This document shows, piece after piece, positions 28,115 through 38,134 of a DNA stretch of 64,000 nucleotides (position 1 is its first letter; each line of letters opens with the position of its first letter). A program made the translations under genes and the position numbers. The notes under the pieces were generated by a model that was not told the origin of the DNA, made no database searches, and worked only from the letters and a program-made list of their open reading frames with translations. The DNA is from Paracoccaceae bacterium (GTDB taxonomy: Bacteria; Pseudomonadota; Alphaproteobacteria; Rhodobacterales; Rhodobacteraceae): assembly GCA_024742695.1 (NCBI GenBank), contig JANSXY010000006.1, positions 62,001 through 126,000 of the forward strand. Direction: 5' to 3'.

Positions 28115-30054
28115 GGCGCAACCCGCGGGACAACGAGGAAAGCGCGCGCACCGTGTCGCGCCGCGGGCTGTTGCTGGGCACGCTTCAGGGCGTGTTCGTC
28201 GGCGTGCTGGCATTCCGCATGCGCTACATGCAGGTCGACCAGGCCGACGAGTTCCGCACCCTGGCCGAGGAGAACCGGATCAACATCCGTCTCGTGCCGC
28301 CGGTGCGCGGCCTGATCTACGATCGCGAGGGCCGGCTGGTGGCCGGCAACGAACAGAACTACCGCATCGTCATCACCCGCGAGGATGCCGGCGATGTCGA
28401 GATGGTGCTGCGCCGGCTGGCGACGCTGATGCCGCTGGACGAGGACGAGATCGCCGCCACCGTCGCGGAGGCCGCGAGGCGCAGCCCCAACCTGCCGATC
28501 ACCGTGGCCGACCGCGTCGCCTGGGAGGATTTCGCCCGCGTCGCGGTCAACGCCCCGGCGCTGCCCGGCGTGACCACCGAGATGGGGCTGAGCCGGATCT
28601 ACCCGATGGGGCCGGATTTCGCCCATGTCGTCGGCTATGTCGGGCCGGTGTCGGATTACGACCTGTCGAAGATCGAGGAACCCGATCCGGTCCTGCGGAT
28701 CCCGCGGTTCCAGATCGGCAAGGTCGGCATCGAGGCAAGGATGGAGGATCTGCTGCGCGGCAAGGCCGGAACCCGGCGGATCGAGGTGAATTCCTCGGGC
28801 CGGATCATGCGCGAACTGGACCGGCAGGAAGGCGATCCCGGCGCCACCGTGCAGCTGACGATCGACCTGCAGCTGCAAAACTACGTGCAGGCCCGGCTCG
28901 GCACGGAAAGCGCCGCGGCGGTGGTGATGGACGTGGCGACCGGCGATCTGCTGGCCGTCGTCTCCTCGCCCTCCTTCGATCCCAACAAGTTCGTGCGCGG
29001 CATCTCGACCGCCGACTACGCGGTGCTGACAGAGGACGATCACCGCCCGCTGGCCGACAAGACCGTGCAGGGCCTCTACCCGCCTGGCTCGACCTTCAAG
29101 ATGGTCACGGCGCTGGCCGCGCTGGAGGCGGGGCTGCTGGACCCGGAGGAACGGATCTGGTGCGGCGGCTTCACCGAACTGGGCGACCGTCGCTTCCACT
29201 GCTGGAAACCCGGCGGCCACGGCCGGATGGGGCTGATCGACAGCATCGGGCAAAGCTGTGACGTCTACTACTACGAGATCGCGCAGCGCGTCGGCATCGA
29301 GAGGATCAGCGAGATGGGCCGCCGGCTGGGCCTTGGCATGCGGCACGATCTGCCGATGTCGGCCGTCGCCGAGGGGCTGATGCCCACGAAGGACTGGAAG
29401 CTGGACCGCCGCGGCAGCGAATGGCTGATCGGCGACACGCTGAACGCCGCCATCGGCCAGGGTTTCGTGCTGACCTCGCCGATGCAGCTTGCGGTGATGT
29501 CGGCGCGGCTGGCCACCGGGCGCGCGGTCGCGCCGCGCCTGGTGAAATCGCTTGACGGCATCGAAACGCCGATCCCGCCGGCGCCGGCACTCGGCCTCGA
29601 CCCGCGCCACCTCGACCTCGTGCGGCGCGGCATGCTGGCCGGCGTGATGGATCGCGACGGCACCGCCTGGTCGAGCCGCGTGGTGGAGGAAACGCTGCGG
29701 GTGGCCGGCAAGACCGGCACCAGCCAGGTGCGCAACATCACCGCGGCGGAACGCGAACGCGGCGTCACCGCGAACGAGGATCTGCCCTGGGAACGGCGCG
29801 ACCACGCGCTTTACGTGTGTTTCGGCCCCTGGGACGCGCCGCGCATCGCGGTGTCGATCGTCGTCGAACACGGTGGCGGCGGGTCGCTGGCGGCGGCGCC
29901 GATAGGCCGCGACGTGATCCTCTACGCGCTGTCGGGCGGGATGCCGCCGCTGTCGGCCTATCCCGACAGCCAGCGCAACCGGATCGACAGCGAGCGCCGC
30001 GCGCTGGAACTTTTCGATCCCGACGCGCCCGGGACCGGCAGGAGCCGCGCGTGA
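28111..30054 (+). CDS. mrdA: Penicillin-binding protein 2 (elongasome transpeptidase)
   Basis: 647 residues. An N-terminal membrane helix (about 17-34) precedes the pedestal and the transpeptidase domain: the active-site 'PGSTFKM' (SxxK) near residue 330, an SxN motif region around 'SIGQSCDVYY', and 'AGKTGTSQV' (KTG) near 532. It cross-links peptidoglycan together with RodA. It overlaps mreD and rodA by 4 bases each (ATGA and GTGA), so the three are translationally coupled. Confidence 0.95.
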   Translation: MRRNPRDNEESARTVSRRGLLLGTLQGVFVGVLAFRMRYMQVDQADEFRTLAEENRINIRLVPPVRGLIYDREGRLVAGNEQNYRIVITREDAGDVEMVLRRLATLMPLDEDEIAATVAEAARRSPNLPITVADRVAWEDFARVAVNAPALPGVTTEMGLSRIYPMGPDFAHVVGYVGPVSDYDLSKIEEPDPVLRIPRFQIGKVGIEARMEDLLRGKAGTRRIEVNSSGRIMRELDRQEGDPGATVQLTIDLQLQNYVQARLGTESAAAVVMDVATGDLLAVVSSPSFDPNKFVRGISTADYAVLTEDDHRPLADKTVQGLYPPGSTFKMVTALAALEAGLLDPEERIWCGGFTELGDRRFHCWKPGGHGRMGLIDSIGQSCDVYYYEIAQRVGIERISEMGRRLGLGMRHDLPMSAVAEGLMPTKDWKLDRRGSEWLIGDTLNAAIGQGFVLTSPMQLAVMSARLATGRAVAPRLVKSLDGIETPIPPAPALGLDPRHLDLVRRGMLAGVMDRDGTAWSSRVVEETLRVAGKTGTSQVRNITAAERERGVTANEDLPWERRDHALYVCFGPWDAPRIAVSIVVEHGGGGSLAAAPIGRDVILYALSGGMPPLSAYPDSQRNRIDSERRALELFDPDAPGTGRSRA

Positions 30055-31190
30055 GCTATCTTGAGTACAACGTCAAGACCGTGCCCAGCGGGCTCAGGAA
30101 GGTTCTGTTCCTCAACTGGCCTGTCGTGCTGCTGCTGTCGGCCTGCGCCGCCGTCGGGTTCCTGATGCTGACCTCGGTCGCCGGCGGGCGGACCGAGCTT
30201 TGGGCCGAACCGCAGATGAAGCGGTTCGCGGCAGGCATGGCGGCGATGTTCGTCGTCGCGATGGTGCCGATCTGGTTCTGGCGCAACCTCTCGGCGCTCG
30301 CCTACGCGGTTTCGCTGATGCTGCTGGTCGCGGTGGAATTCTTCGGCGCGATCGGCATGGGCGCGCAGCGCTGGATCGACATCGGCCCCTTGCGCCTGCA
30401 ACCCTCGGAACTGATGAAGGTCGCGCTGGTGATGCTGCTGGCGGCCTACTACGACTGGCTCGACATCAGGAAGGTCTCGCGGCCGCTTTGGGTGGCGATC
30501 CCGGCGCTGCTGATCCTGGTGCCGACCTTCCTGGTGCTCAAGCAGCCCGATCTCGGCACCGCGATCCTGATCGTCGCCGGCGGCGGGATCGTGATGTTCG
30601 CGGCCGGGGTCAGCCTTTGGTATTTCGGCACGATTCTGGCCGCCGGCGCGGGCCTGATCGTGGCGGTATTCCAAAGCCGCGGCACCGACTGGCAGCTTCT
30701 GGCCGATTACCAGTATCGGCGGATCGACACCTTTCTCGACCCGTCGAGCGACCCGCTGGGCGCGGGCTACAACATCACCCAGGCGCAGATCGCGCTGGGG
30801 TCCGGCGGCTGGACCGGAAAGGGCTTCATGCAGGGCACCCAGTCGCGCCTGAACTTCCTGCCCGAGAAGCATACCGATTTCATCTTCACCACGCTGGCCG
30901 AGGAATTCGGGTTTCTCGGCGGCGTGTCGCTGTTGTCGCTTTACGCGCTGATCGTGGGGTTCTGCGTCGTCGCGGCGCTGGGTATGCGCGACCGGTTCTC
31001 GGCGCTGCTGACCTACGGGATCGCCGGGAACTTCTTTCTCTACTTCGCGGTCAACATGTCCATGGTGATGGGCCTGATGCCGGTCGTCGGCGTGCCGTTG
31101 CCGCTGGTCTCCTACGGCGGGACGGCGATGATGATCCTGCTTCTGTCCTTCGGGCTCATGCAGTCCGCCCATGTCCATCGTCCGAGGTAA
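30051..31190 (+). CDS. rodA: RodA peptidoglycan glycosyltransferase (SEDS family)
   Basis: 379 residues from the GTG at 30051, which overlaps the mrdA stop. Ten or so membrane helices with SEDS signatures: 'AQRWIDIGPLRLQPSELMKVALV' region (around 104-126), 'KQPDLGTAILI' and the late 'PVVGVPLPLVSYGGTAMM' (about 344-361). It polymerises lipid II during elongation. A longer frame from 29817 lies within mrdA and is rejected. Confidence 0.95.
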   Translation: MSYLEYNVKTVPSGLRKVLFLNWPVVLLLSACAAVGFLMLTSVAGGRTELWAEPQMKRFAAGMAAMFVVAMVPIWFWRNLSALAYAVSLMLLVAVEFFGAIGMGAQRWIDIGPLRLQPSELMKVALVMLLAAYYDWLDIRKVSRPLWVAIPALLILVPTFLVLKQPDLGTAILIVAGGGIVMFAAGVSLWYFGTILAAGAGLIVAVFQSRGTDWQLLADYQYRRIDTFLDPSSDPLGAGYNITQAQIALGSGGWTGKGFMQGTQSRLNFLPEKHTDFIFTTLAEEFGFLGGVSLLSLYALIVGFCVVAALGMRDRFSALLTYGIAGNFFLYFAVNMSMVMGLMPVVGVPLPLVSYGGTAMMILLLSFGLMQSAHVHRPR

Positions 31191-31193
31191 GCC

Positions 31194-32132
31194 ATGCCCG
31201 CAACCGTCTATTTCGCCGCCGGCGCCGATCTGTGGCCCGACTACGAAGGCCCGATCCGCCGCCATGCCGCCGCCGCCGGGCTTGACATCGCCCTTGACGA
31301 CGCCGCGCCCGACCCGGCCGCCGTCGACGTGATCGTGACCGCGCCGGGCGGGGTGGTGCAGGACTACGCGCCGTTCACCCGCGCGCGCCTGGTGCAGAAC
31401 CTCTGGGCCGGGGTCGAACGGCTGGTCGCCAACCCCACGCTGACCCAGCCCCTGTGCCGGATGGTCGACCCGGCGATGACCGAAAGCATGACCGAATACG
31501 TCGTCGGCCATGTCCTGCGTCACCATCTCGGGATCGATGTCCACATCCATGGCCAGGACGGGGTCTGGCGCAACACCGTGCTGCCGCCGGTGGCCCGCAA
31601 CCGGCCCGTGACCGTGCTGGGGCTGGGCGAGCTGGGCGGGGCCGCCGCGCGCGCGCTCGCCGCGCTGAACTTCCCGGTGACGGGATGGAGCCGCAGCCAG
31701 AAGCGGATCGACGGCGTGGACTGTCTGGCCGGGCCCGAGGGTCTGGCCACCGCCCTGTCGCGCGCCGCGATCCTCGTCACGCTGGTGCCCGACACGGCCG
31801 AGACGGAAAGCCTTCTGAACGCCGACCGGCTGGCGCTGCTGCCCGAGGGCGCGACGATCGTGAACCCCGGCCGCGGTACCCTGATCGACGACGCGGCGCT
31901 TCTGGCCGCGCTCGATGCCGGGCGGATCGGCCATGCCACGCTCGATGTCTTCCGGGTGGAGCCGTTGCCGCCCGATCATCCGTACTGGGCGCATCCGCGC
32001 GTCACCGTCACGCCGCATATCGCGGCGGCCACCCATCCCGACACCGCCAGCGCCGTGGTGGTGGAAAACATCCGCCGCGCGATGGCGGGCGCGGCGCTTC
32101 TGCACCGGGTCGATCGCGGCCGCGGCTACTGA
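31194..32132 (+). CDS. ghrA: Glyoxylate/hydroxypyruvate reductase A-like D-2-hydroxyacid dehydrogenase
   Basis: 312 residues, starting 3 bases after rodA and so probably co-transcribed. 'VTVLGLGELGGAAARALAALNFPV' region (about 138-161) is the NAD(P)-binding loop. The catalytic trio is recognisable: Arg in 'NPGRGTLID', Glu in 'FRVEPLP' and His in 'VTPHIAA'. It reduces glyoxylate and hydroxypyruvate in the cytoplasm. Its placement behind the cell-shape genes has no obvious functional meaning. Confidence 0.88.
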   Translation: MPATVYFAAGADLWPDYEGPIRRHAAAAGLDIALDDAAPDPAAVDVIVTAPGGVVQDYAPFTRARLVQNLWAGVERLVANPTLTQPLCRMVDPAMTESMTEYVVGHVLRHHLGIDVHIHGQDGVWRNTVLPPVARNRPVTVLGLGELGGAAARALAALNFPVTGWSRSQKRIDGVDCLAGPEGLATALSRAAILVTLVPDTAETESLLNADRLALLPEGATIVNPGRGTLIDDAALLAALDAGRIGHATLDVFRVEPLPPDHPYWAHPRVTVTPHIAAATHPDTASAVVVENIRRAMAGAALLHRVDRGRGY

Positions 32133-32156
32133 CCGGGCGGTGGACGAGGCGGGCAT

Positions 32157-32981
32157 ATGAAATCGATCCTGATCACCGGCTGTTCCTCGGGTATCGGCCA
32201 CGACGCCGCGCACGGGCTGAAGCGCTCCGGCTGGCGCGTTTTCGCGACCTGCCGCAAGCCCGAGGATTGCGCGCGGCTGGAAGCCGAAGGGCTGGAAAGC
32301 TTCCCGCTGGACTATGCCGACGAGGGCAGCATCGAAACGGCGGTGTACGAGGCGCTTTCGCGCACCGGCGGCACCCTTGACGCGGTGTTCAACAACGGCG
32401 CCTTCGGCTGCCCCGGCGCGGTCGAGGATCTGCCGCGCGGCGCGTTGCGCGAGATTTTCGAAACCAACCTTTTCGGCGTGCATGACCTGACCCGCCGGGT
32501 GATCCCGGCGATGCGCGCGCAGGGGCACGGACGGATCGTCAACAATTCCTCCGTCCTCGGCTTCGTCGGCATCCGCTGGCGCGGCGCCTACGTGGCAACC
32601 AAGTTCGCGATGGAGGGGCTGACCGACGTTCTGCGGCTGGAAATGGCCGACACGCCGATCAAGGTCATCCTGATCGAACCCGGCCCGGTGACCAGCCGGA
32701 TACGCGCCAACGCGATCCCGCATTTCGAACGCTGGATCGACTGGAAGAACTCGGCCCGCGCCGACCAGTACCGCGACAGCCTGCTCAAGCGGCTCTACGA
32801 GGATCGCGGGCCGGACCCGTTCGAACTCCCGGCCTCGGCGGTGACCGCGAAGCTGCGCCGCGCGCTGGAGGATCGCAACCCCGCGCCCCGCTACTTCGTC
32901 ACCACGCCGACCTACGCGATGAACCTCGCCCGCCGGCTGCTGCCCACCCGCGGGCTGGACTGGCTGACCGGCAAGGGCTGA
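32157..32981 (+). CDS. Short-chain dehydrogenase/reductase (YbbO-like)
   Basis: 274 residues. 'ILITGCSSGIGHDAAHGL' (4-21) is the cofactor loop, 'NNSSVLGF' carries the catalytic Ser, and 'YVATKFAMEGL' gives YxxxK. Related to oxidoreductases acting on aldehydes or steroids; the true substrate is unknown. It follows ghrA by 24 bases on the same strand. Confidence 0.85.
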   Translation: MKSILITGCSSGIGHDAAHGLKRSGWRVFATCRKPEDCARLEAEGLESFPLDYADEGSIETAVYEALSRTGGTLDAVFNNGAFGCPGAVEDLPRGALREIFETNLFGVHDLTRRVIPAMRAQGHGRIVNNSSVLGFVGIRWRGAYVATKFAMEGLTDVLRLEMADTPIKVILIEPGPVTSRIRANAIPHFERWIDWKNSARADQYRDSLLKRLYEDRGPDPFELPASAVTAKLRRALEDRNPAPRYFVTTPTYAMNLARRLLPTRGLDWLTGKG

Positions 32982-33073
32982 GCCGCGCCCGGAGGTGCCG
33001 GGGGATGAGGCGGAAAATCGCGTTCGCCTTTCCGCCCCGCTCCGCTAGATAGGGGCGAACCAGGGGGAACAAC

Positions 33074-33286
33074 ATGATCAACGATCCGCTCTTCATCGTC
33101 GCCGCGCTGGCCTGTTTCGGCGTCCTGGTCATCCTGATGATCGGGATCGGCGGGTTCGCCAAGGGCGGCGATTTCAACCGCAAGCACGCCAACCGGATCA
33201 TGCGCTACCGGATCATCGCGCAGGCCGTGGCCGTCGCCCTGATCCTCTTGTTCGTCGCGGTCCGCGGGCACCTGGGAGGCAACTGA
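33074..33286 (+). CDS. Twin-helix small membrane protein (HIG1-like)
   Basis: 70 residues with two membrane helices (about 7-28 and 45-64) joined by the charged loop 'GGDFNRKHANRIMRYRI', the pattern of HIG1-domain proteins, some of which associate with respiratory cytochrome oxidase. The TGA overlaps the ATG of the cobalamin adenosyltransferase by one base (TGATG). A pairing of these two genes ahead of etfBA is common in Rhodobacteraceae as far as I recall. Confidence 0.82.
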   Translation: MINDPLFIVAALACFGVLVILMIGIGGFAKGGDFNRKHANRIMRYRIIAQAVAVALILLFVAVRGHLGGN

Positions 33287-33858
33287 TGGTCGTTCTCAAT
33301 CGCATCTACACCAAGACGGGCGACGCCGGCGAGACCGCGCTGGGCAACGGCCAGCGCGTCGCGAAGCACAGCGTGCGGGTCGAGGCCTACGGCACGGTGG
33401 ATGAAACCAACTCGGTCCTCGGCATGGCGCGGCTGCATGCGACGGGGGACACCGACGCGGCGCTGGCACGGATCCAGAACGACCTGTTCGACCTCGGCGC
33501 CGACCTGTGCCGCCCGGAGATGGAGAAGGATCACGAGGCCGGCTATCCCGTGCTTCGGATCGTCGCGGCCCAGGTTGCGCGGCTGGAGGCCGAGATCGAC
33601 GCGATGAACGCCCGGCTGGACCCGCTGCGCAGCTTCATCCTGCCCGGCGGCACGCCGCTGGCCGCGCATCTGCACCTGGCCCGCACCGTGTCGCGCCGGG
33701 CCGAACGGCTGACCGTGGAACTGGCGACGATGGAATCGATCAACGACGAGGCGGTGAAATACCTCAACCGGCTGTCCGACTGGTTCTTCGTCGCCGCGCG
33801 GATCGCCAATGACGAAGGCCGCGCCGACGTGCTTTGGGTGCCGGGCGCGAACCGCTGA
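33286..33858 (+). CDS. Cob(I)alamin adenosyltransferase, PduO type
   Basis: 190 residues. The N-terminal ATP-binding 'IYTKTGDAGETALGNGQRV' (5-23) and the helical bundle with 'RTVSRRAERLTVELA' and 'YLNRLSDWFFVAAR' are typical of PduO/MMAB enzymes. It makes adenosylcobalamin, needed by methylmalonyl-CoA and ethylmalonyl-CoA mutases. That fits the ethylmalonyl-CoA pathway suggested by mcd elsewhere in the window. Confidence 0.93.
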   Translation: MVVLNRIYTKTGDAGETALGNGQRVAKHSVRVEAYGTVDETNSVLGMARLHATGDTDAALARIQNDLFDLGADLCRPEMEKDHEAGYPVLRIVAAQVARLEAEIDAMNARLDPLRSFILPGGTPLAAHLHLARTVSRRAERLTVELATMESINDEAVKYLNRLSDWFFVAARIANDEGRADVLWVPGANR

Positions 33859-33880
33859 ACGGCGGTGGCGCGCGGCGCGT

Positions 33881-34252
33881 TCAGGCCGGCGGTGCGGCGG
33901 GTTCCCAGAGCTCGATGGGGGTGCCCTCGGGATCGCTCAGGTGGGTGAAGCGGCCAACTCCCGCCATCGCCTGAACCGGGGTCGTCTCGATACCGGCGGC
34001 GGCGAGGCTGGCGATCATGGCGTCGAGGTCGGCCACGCGGAAGTTGAGCATGAACGCCTTGTCGCCGGCGAAATACGATGTGTCTGCGGGAAACGGGGCG
34101 AAAACCGTGGGGCCGCCCGTCGCCATCCAGGGCGGCGTATCGGGCCCGGTGGGCACCGGATCGATCCCGAGGTGCGTGGCGTACCACGCCCCCAGGGCCT
34201 GCGGATCGCGCGCCCGAAAGAAGAACCCGCCAAACCCTTGTACCGATGGCAT
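33881..34252 (-). CDS. VOC-family (glyoxalase-like) protein
   Basis: 123 residues in two beta-alpha-beta-beta-beta modules: 'FFFRARDPQALGAWYATHLGID' region at the start and 'THLSDPEGTPIELWEP' near the C-terminus, where the His and Glu metal ligands usually sit. Substrate unknown. It is convergent with the adenosyltransferase and divergent from etfB. Confidence 0.82.
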   Translation of the reverse strand: MPSVQGFGGFFFRARDPQALGAWYATHLGIDPVPTGPDTPPWMATGGPTVFAPFPADTSYFAGDKAFMLNFRVADLDAMIASLAAAGIETTPVQAMAGVGRFTHLSDPEGTPIELWEPAAPPA

Positions 34253-34271
34253 GCGCGCCTCCGCCTAAACC

Positions 34272-34298
34272 AACAGTGGCCCAACAGCAGTCGAACAG
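34272..34298. repeat. Three AACAG repeats at exact 11-bp spacing
   Basis: AACAG occurs at 34272, 34283 and 34294 in the 210-bp gap between the VOC gene and etfB. The helical-turn phasing puts all three on one DNA face, as in some operators. It lies 20-46 bases upstream of the VOC start codon. Function not shown. Confidence 0.35.
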
Positions 34299-34462
34299 TA
34301 GCACGGATCGGGCGGATTCGCATCCTTACCCCACGACAGGCGGCGTGGACGAACCAAGGCGCGTCGATTTTGCCCTGTCGCAGAGGACGCGAAGGCGCTA
34401 GGTAAGCCGATGGAAAGCTGGGGGTCCCTGTCCCGGGACCGGATTCGAGGGAGTTTGCGCGC

Positions 34463-35224
34463 ATGAAGGTGCTGGTGCCTGTCAAACGCGTGATCGACTA
34501 CAACGTGAAGGTTCGCGTGAAGGCGGACGGTTCCGGTGTCGATCTCGCCAACGTCAAGATGTCGATGAACCCGTTCGACGAGATCGCGGTGGAAGAGGCG
34601 ATCCGCCTGAAGGAGGCCGGCAAGGCCGAAGAGGTCGTGGTGGTGTCGATCGGCGTCAAGCAGGCGGCCGAGACGCTGCGCACCGGCCTCGCGATGGGCG
34701 CCGACCGCGCGATCCTCGTCGTCGCCGCCGATGACGTGCACACCGATATCGAACCCCTGGCGGTCGCCAAGATCCTCGCCAAGGTCGTCGCCGAGGAACA
34801 GCCCGGCCTTGTCCTGTGCGGCAAGCAGGCGATCGACAACGACATGAACGCCACCGGGCAGATGCTGGCGGCCCTTCTGGGCTGGAGCCAGGCGACCTTC
34901 GCCTCCGAGGTGGCCGTTGAGGGCGACCATGCGACGGTGACGCGCGAGGTCGACGGCGGGCTTCAGACGATCAAGGTGAAGATGCCGGCGATCGTCACGG
35001 TGGATCTGCGGCTGAACGAGCCGCGCTACGCCTCGCTGCCGAACATCATGAAGGCCAAGAAGAAGCCGCTGGATGAGAAGACCGCCGCCGATTACGGCGT
35101 CGACGTCACGCCGCGGCTGACGATCGTTAAGACCACCGAACCCGAGGCCCGCAAGGCCGGCGTCAAGGTCGGCTCGGTCGAGGAACTGGTGCAGAAACTC
35201 AAGGAAGAGGCGGGGGTGCTCTGA
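34463..35224 (+). CDS. etfB: Electron transfer flavoprotein, beta subunit
   Basis: 253 residues with '[25 protein letters not shown]' at the start and the ETF-beta signature '[25 protein letters not shown]' (spanning about 114-138). With EtfA it carries electrons from acyl-CoA dehydrogenases to ETF:quinone oxidoreductase. The TGA overlaps the etfA ATG by one base. Confidence 0.96.
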   Translation: MKVLVPVKRVIDYNVKVRVKADGSGVDLANVKMSMNPFDEIAVEEAIRLKEAGKAEEVVVVSIGVKQAAETLRTGLAMGADRAILVVAADDVHTDIEPLAVAKILAKVVAEEQPGLVLCGKQAIDNDMNATGQMLAALLGWSQATFASEVAVEGDHATVTREVDGGLQTIKVKMPAIVTVDLRLNEPRYASLPNIMKAKKKPLDEKTAADYGVDVTPRLTIVKTTEPEARKAGVKVGSVEELVQKLKEEAGVL

Positions 35225-36150
35225 TGGCCGTTCTTCTGCTTGCCGAAATCACCGACGGCCAGCTGGCCGTGGACGCCACCACCAAGGCGGTGGCCGCCGC
35301 CACCAAGATGGGCGACGTGACGGTGCTCGCCGCCGGGGCCAAGGCCGCCGACGCGGGCGCCGAAGCCGCGAAGATCGACGGCGTCAAGAAGGTGCTTGTC
35401 GCCGAGGATGCCGCGCTGGGCCACCGCCTCGCGGAATCGACCGCGGCGCTGATCGTCGCGCTCGCCGGCGATTACGACCATATCGTCGCCCCGGCCACGA
35501 CGGATGCCAAGAACGTGCTGCCGCGCGTGGCCGCGCTGCTCGATGTGATGGTGATCACCGATGTCTCGGGCGTCGTGGATGCCGAGACCTTCGAACGCCC
35601 GATCTACGCGGGCAACGCGATCCAGACGGTGAAATCGACCGATCCGAAGAAGGTCGTCTCGATCCGCACCTCGTCCTTCGACGCGGCCGGGATGGGCGGC
35701 TCCGCCCCGGTCGAAACCGTCGCGGTTCCGGCCGATCCGGGCCTTGCCGAATGGCTCGAGGACAAGGTCGCGGCCTCCGACCGGCCGGAACTGACCTCGG
35801 CGGGGATCGTCGTGTCGGGCGGCCGCGGCGTCGGCTCGAAGGACAGCTTCGACCTGATCGAGAAGCTGGCCGACAAGCTCGGCGCCGCCGTCGGCGCCAG
35901 CCGCGCCGCGGTGGACTCGGGCTACGCGCCGAACGACTGGCAGGTGGGCCAGACCGGCAAGGTCGTGGCGCCGGAGCTTTACGTCGCCGTCGGCATCTCG
36001 GGCGCGATCCAGCACCTCGCGGGGATGAAGGATTCGAAGGTCATCGTCGCGATCAACAAGGACGAGGAGGCGCCGATCTTCCAGGTCGCCGACTACGGCC
36101 TTGTCGCCGATCTGTTCACGGCCGTGCCGGAACTGACCGAAAAGCTCTGA
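35224..36150 (+). CDS. etfA: Electron transfer flavoprotein, alpha subunit
   Basis: 308 residues. The C-terminal FAD domain holds '[18 protein letters not shown]' (about 199-216), '[19 protein letters not shown]' and '[16 protein letters not shown]', all standard. It is the partner of EtfB; in this window Mcd is one likely electron donor. A strong terminator follows. Confidence 0.96.
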   Translation: MAVLLLAEITDGQLAVDATTKAVAAATKMGDVTVLAAGAKAADAGAEAAKIDGVKKVLVAEDAALGHRLAESTAALIVALAGDYDHIVAPATTDAKNVLPRVAALLDVMVITDVSGVVDAETFERPIYAGNAIQTVKSTDPKKVVSIRTSSFDAAGMGGSAPVETVAVPADPGLAEWLEDKVAASDRPELTSAGIVVSGGRGVGSKDSFDLIEKLADKLGAAVGASRAAVDSGYAPNDWQVGQTGKVVAPELYVAVGISGAIQHLAGMKDSKVIVAINKDEEAPIFQVADYGLVADLFTAVPELTEKL

Positions 36151-36172
36151 TCCGGCCCGCCCGGAACGATCG

Positions 36173-36200
36173 AAGGCCCGCCGGACCGGCGGGCCTTTTT
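36173..36200 (+). terminator. Rho-independent terminator after etfBA
   Basis: Perfect 12-bp arms AAGGCCCGCCGG/CCGGCGGGCCTT around a single A, followed by a T run (36196-36200), 22 bases after the etfA stop. This is the clearest intrinsic terminator in the window. The arm begins with AA, so weak function for the convergent gene is possible. Confidence 0.92.
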
Positions 36201-36228
36201 CGTTCTTCAGACGGTGAGTCGACCGGCC

Positions 36229-37053
36229 TCAGGCCAGTTCGCGCACGACCGGCAACAGCGTGTCGGCGATCTCGGCATGCACGGCCGGGCCGGGCATCTC
36301 GGCCGCCGCCGGTTCGTCGAGCGGCGCGAAGCGCATGCCCGCCGTGCCCTGGATCCGGGCGGCATGGGTCGGGCAGACCCGCACCAGCTGGGTGGCATAG
36401 GGCCGGATCTCGGCCACCATCTCTTCATCCACCATCAAGGGATCGACACCCAGCGTATCCTTCTCGCGCCCCGGCGGCCGATGATCTTCCAGCCACAGCA
36501 GCACGGTCGGCCCCTCGAACTTCTGCAACAGGCCCTTCATCCGCGCCACCCAGGCCGTTTTCAGCTCGTTCTCGAGGATCGCGTACTTGTCGGGGAAATT
36601 CGTCTTCATGTGCGACAGCATGTGCCGGGTGAAGTGGTACTCGGTGAAATCCACCTCGCGGAACACGGTCTTCATCAGCGTCGAGGCGCGCAGGAACCGG
36701 TCGTTGCGGCGCGGATGCACGGCATAGAACCGGTTCGACATGTTCTGCGCCCCGATCAGCTGGATCACCGTGACCTTCGCCGAGGCGCAGGCATCCAGCA
36801 CCACGGGTTCCTGCAAGAACACGTCGAGCCCGGCATTGACGTAGCCGAAGTTCACCACCGGCATGCCAAGCCCGTCCTCGACCAGCGCCGGGAACGGCTT
36901 TTCCACGAACTTGCCGTAGGTCTCGGTTCCACCGATCACGGCGACATAGTCGCCCTCGAGCTTGCGGCGCGGGCCGCGGAACAGGAGTTTCGACGTGCCG
37001 TATCGGCACGGAAAATAGTCAAGGGCCCCCTCGCCCTGGTATTCATAGGCCAT
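36229..37053 (-). CDS. DUF6473-like hypothetical protein
   Basis: 274 residues from the ATG at 37053, which has AAGGTGGGTGGA before it; a GTG 27 bases upstream is possible. It starts '[19 protein letters not shown]' and has '[17 protein letters not shown]' and 'WLEDHRPPG' segments that recall an SGNH-like alpha/beta fold, but I cannot assign catalytic residues. Found as a stand-alone conserved gene in Rhodobacterales as far as I recall. Convergent with etfA, divergent from hbd. Confidence 0.65.
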   Translation of the reverse strand: MAYEYQGEGALDYFPCRYGTSKLLFRGPRRKLEGDYVAVIGGTETYGKFVEKPFPALVEDGLGMPVVNFGYVNAGLDVFLQEPVVLDACASAKVTVIQLIGAQNMSNRFYAVHPRRNDRFLRASTLMKTVFREVDFTEYHFTRHMLSHMKTNFPDKYAILENELKTAWVARMKGLLQKFEGPTVLLWLEDHRPPGREKDTLGVDPLMVDEEMVAEIRPYATQLVRVCPTHAARIQGTAGMRFAPLDEPAAAEMPGPAVHAEIADTLLPVVRELA

Positions 37054-37219
37054 TCCACCCACCTTGAGATTTCGACTCACCCGCCACGACTTTGGCCGCA
37101 GCGGATTGCCAAATCCCTAAGTGGACAATTCGATGCACCGGCCGGCCGCCCCGGCGTTCGGCCTTGCCCGGCGCGGGGCCGGGCCGTAAGGTCGCGGCGG
37201 ATCAGGAACGGGGTTTGCC

Positions 37220-38095
37220 ATGGCTATCCAGAGGGTCGGAATCGTGGGTGCGGGCCAGATGGGCAACGGCATCGCGCATGTCTTCTCGCTGGCCGGCTAC
37301 GACGTGATCATGACCGACATCAGCCAGGAGGCGCTTGACTCCGCCATGGCGCTGATCGAGCGGAACATGGCCCGCCAGGTCACGCGCGGCCGGATCACCG
37401 AGGCGGAAAAGACCGCCGCGCAGGGCCGCATCTCGACCACGCTGAAGCTTGCCGATCTGGGCCAGACCGATCTCGTGATCGAGGCCGCGACGGAACGCGA
37501 GACCGTCAAGCAGGCGATCTTCGAGGATCTGCTGCCGCATCTGAAGCCCGACACGATCCTGACCTCGAACACCTCGTCGATCTCGATCACCCGGCTGGCC
37601 AGCCGCACCGACCGGCCGGAAAAGTTCATGGGGTTCCACTTCATGAACCCGGTGCCGGTGATGCAGCTGGTCGAACTGATCCGCGGCATCGCGACGGACG
37701 AGCCGACCTACAAGGCACTCGTCGAAGTCGTCGAGAAGCTGGGAAAGACCGCGGCCAGCGCCGAGGATTTTCCGGCCTTCATCGTCAACCGCATCCTGAT
37801 GCCGATGATCAACGAGGCGGTCTACACGCTGTACGAGGGCGTGGGCAACGTGAAGTCCATCGACGAATCGATGAAGCTGGGCGCGAACCACCCGATGGGG
37901 CCGCTGGAACTTGCGGATTTCATCGGTCTCGACACCTGTCTGGCGATCATGAACGTCCTGCACGACGGGCTGGCGGACACCAAGTACCGCCCCTGCCCGC
38001 TTCTGGTGAAATATGTCGAGGCCGGCTGGCTGGGCCGCAAGACGCAGCGCGGGTTCTACGACTACCGCGGCGAGGCGCCGGTACCGACGCGCTGA
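37220..38095 (+). CDS. hbd: 3-hydroxybutyryl-CoA dehydrogenase
   Basis: 291 residues. 'VGIVGAGQMGNGIAHVFSLAGYDV' region (5-28) is the NAD-binding loop, and 'GFHFMNPVPVMQLVEL' (about 135-150) holds the catalytic His. It interconverts 3-hydroxybutyryl-CoA and acetoacetyl-CoA. In this metabolic setting it could serve polyhydroxybutyrate, butyrate or ethylmalonyl-CoA-pathway flux. Confidence 0.94.
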   Translation: MAIQRVGIVGAGQMGNGIAHVFSLAGYDVIMTDISQEALDSAMALIERNMARQVTRGRITEAEKTAAQGRISTTLKLADLGQTDLVIEAATERETVKQAIFEDLLPHLKPDTILTSNTSSISITRLASRTDRPEKFMGFHFMNPVPVMQLVELIRGIATDEPTYKALVEVVEKLGKTAASAEDFPAFIVNRILMPMINEAVYTLYEGVGNVKSIDESMKLGANHPMGPLELADFIGLDTCLAIMNVLHDGLADTKYRPCPLLVKYVEAGWLGRKTQRGFYDYRGEAPVPTR

Positions 38096-38134
38096 CACCG
38101 GCGCGCGGCGCTATCCGGCGCGGATTGCCGTGCC

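Noticed and set aside
36173-36200. etfBA hairpin as an attachment site or repeat element
   Set aside because: Perfect stem followed by a T run right after etfA; an ordinary intrinsic terminator explains it.
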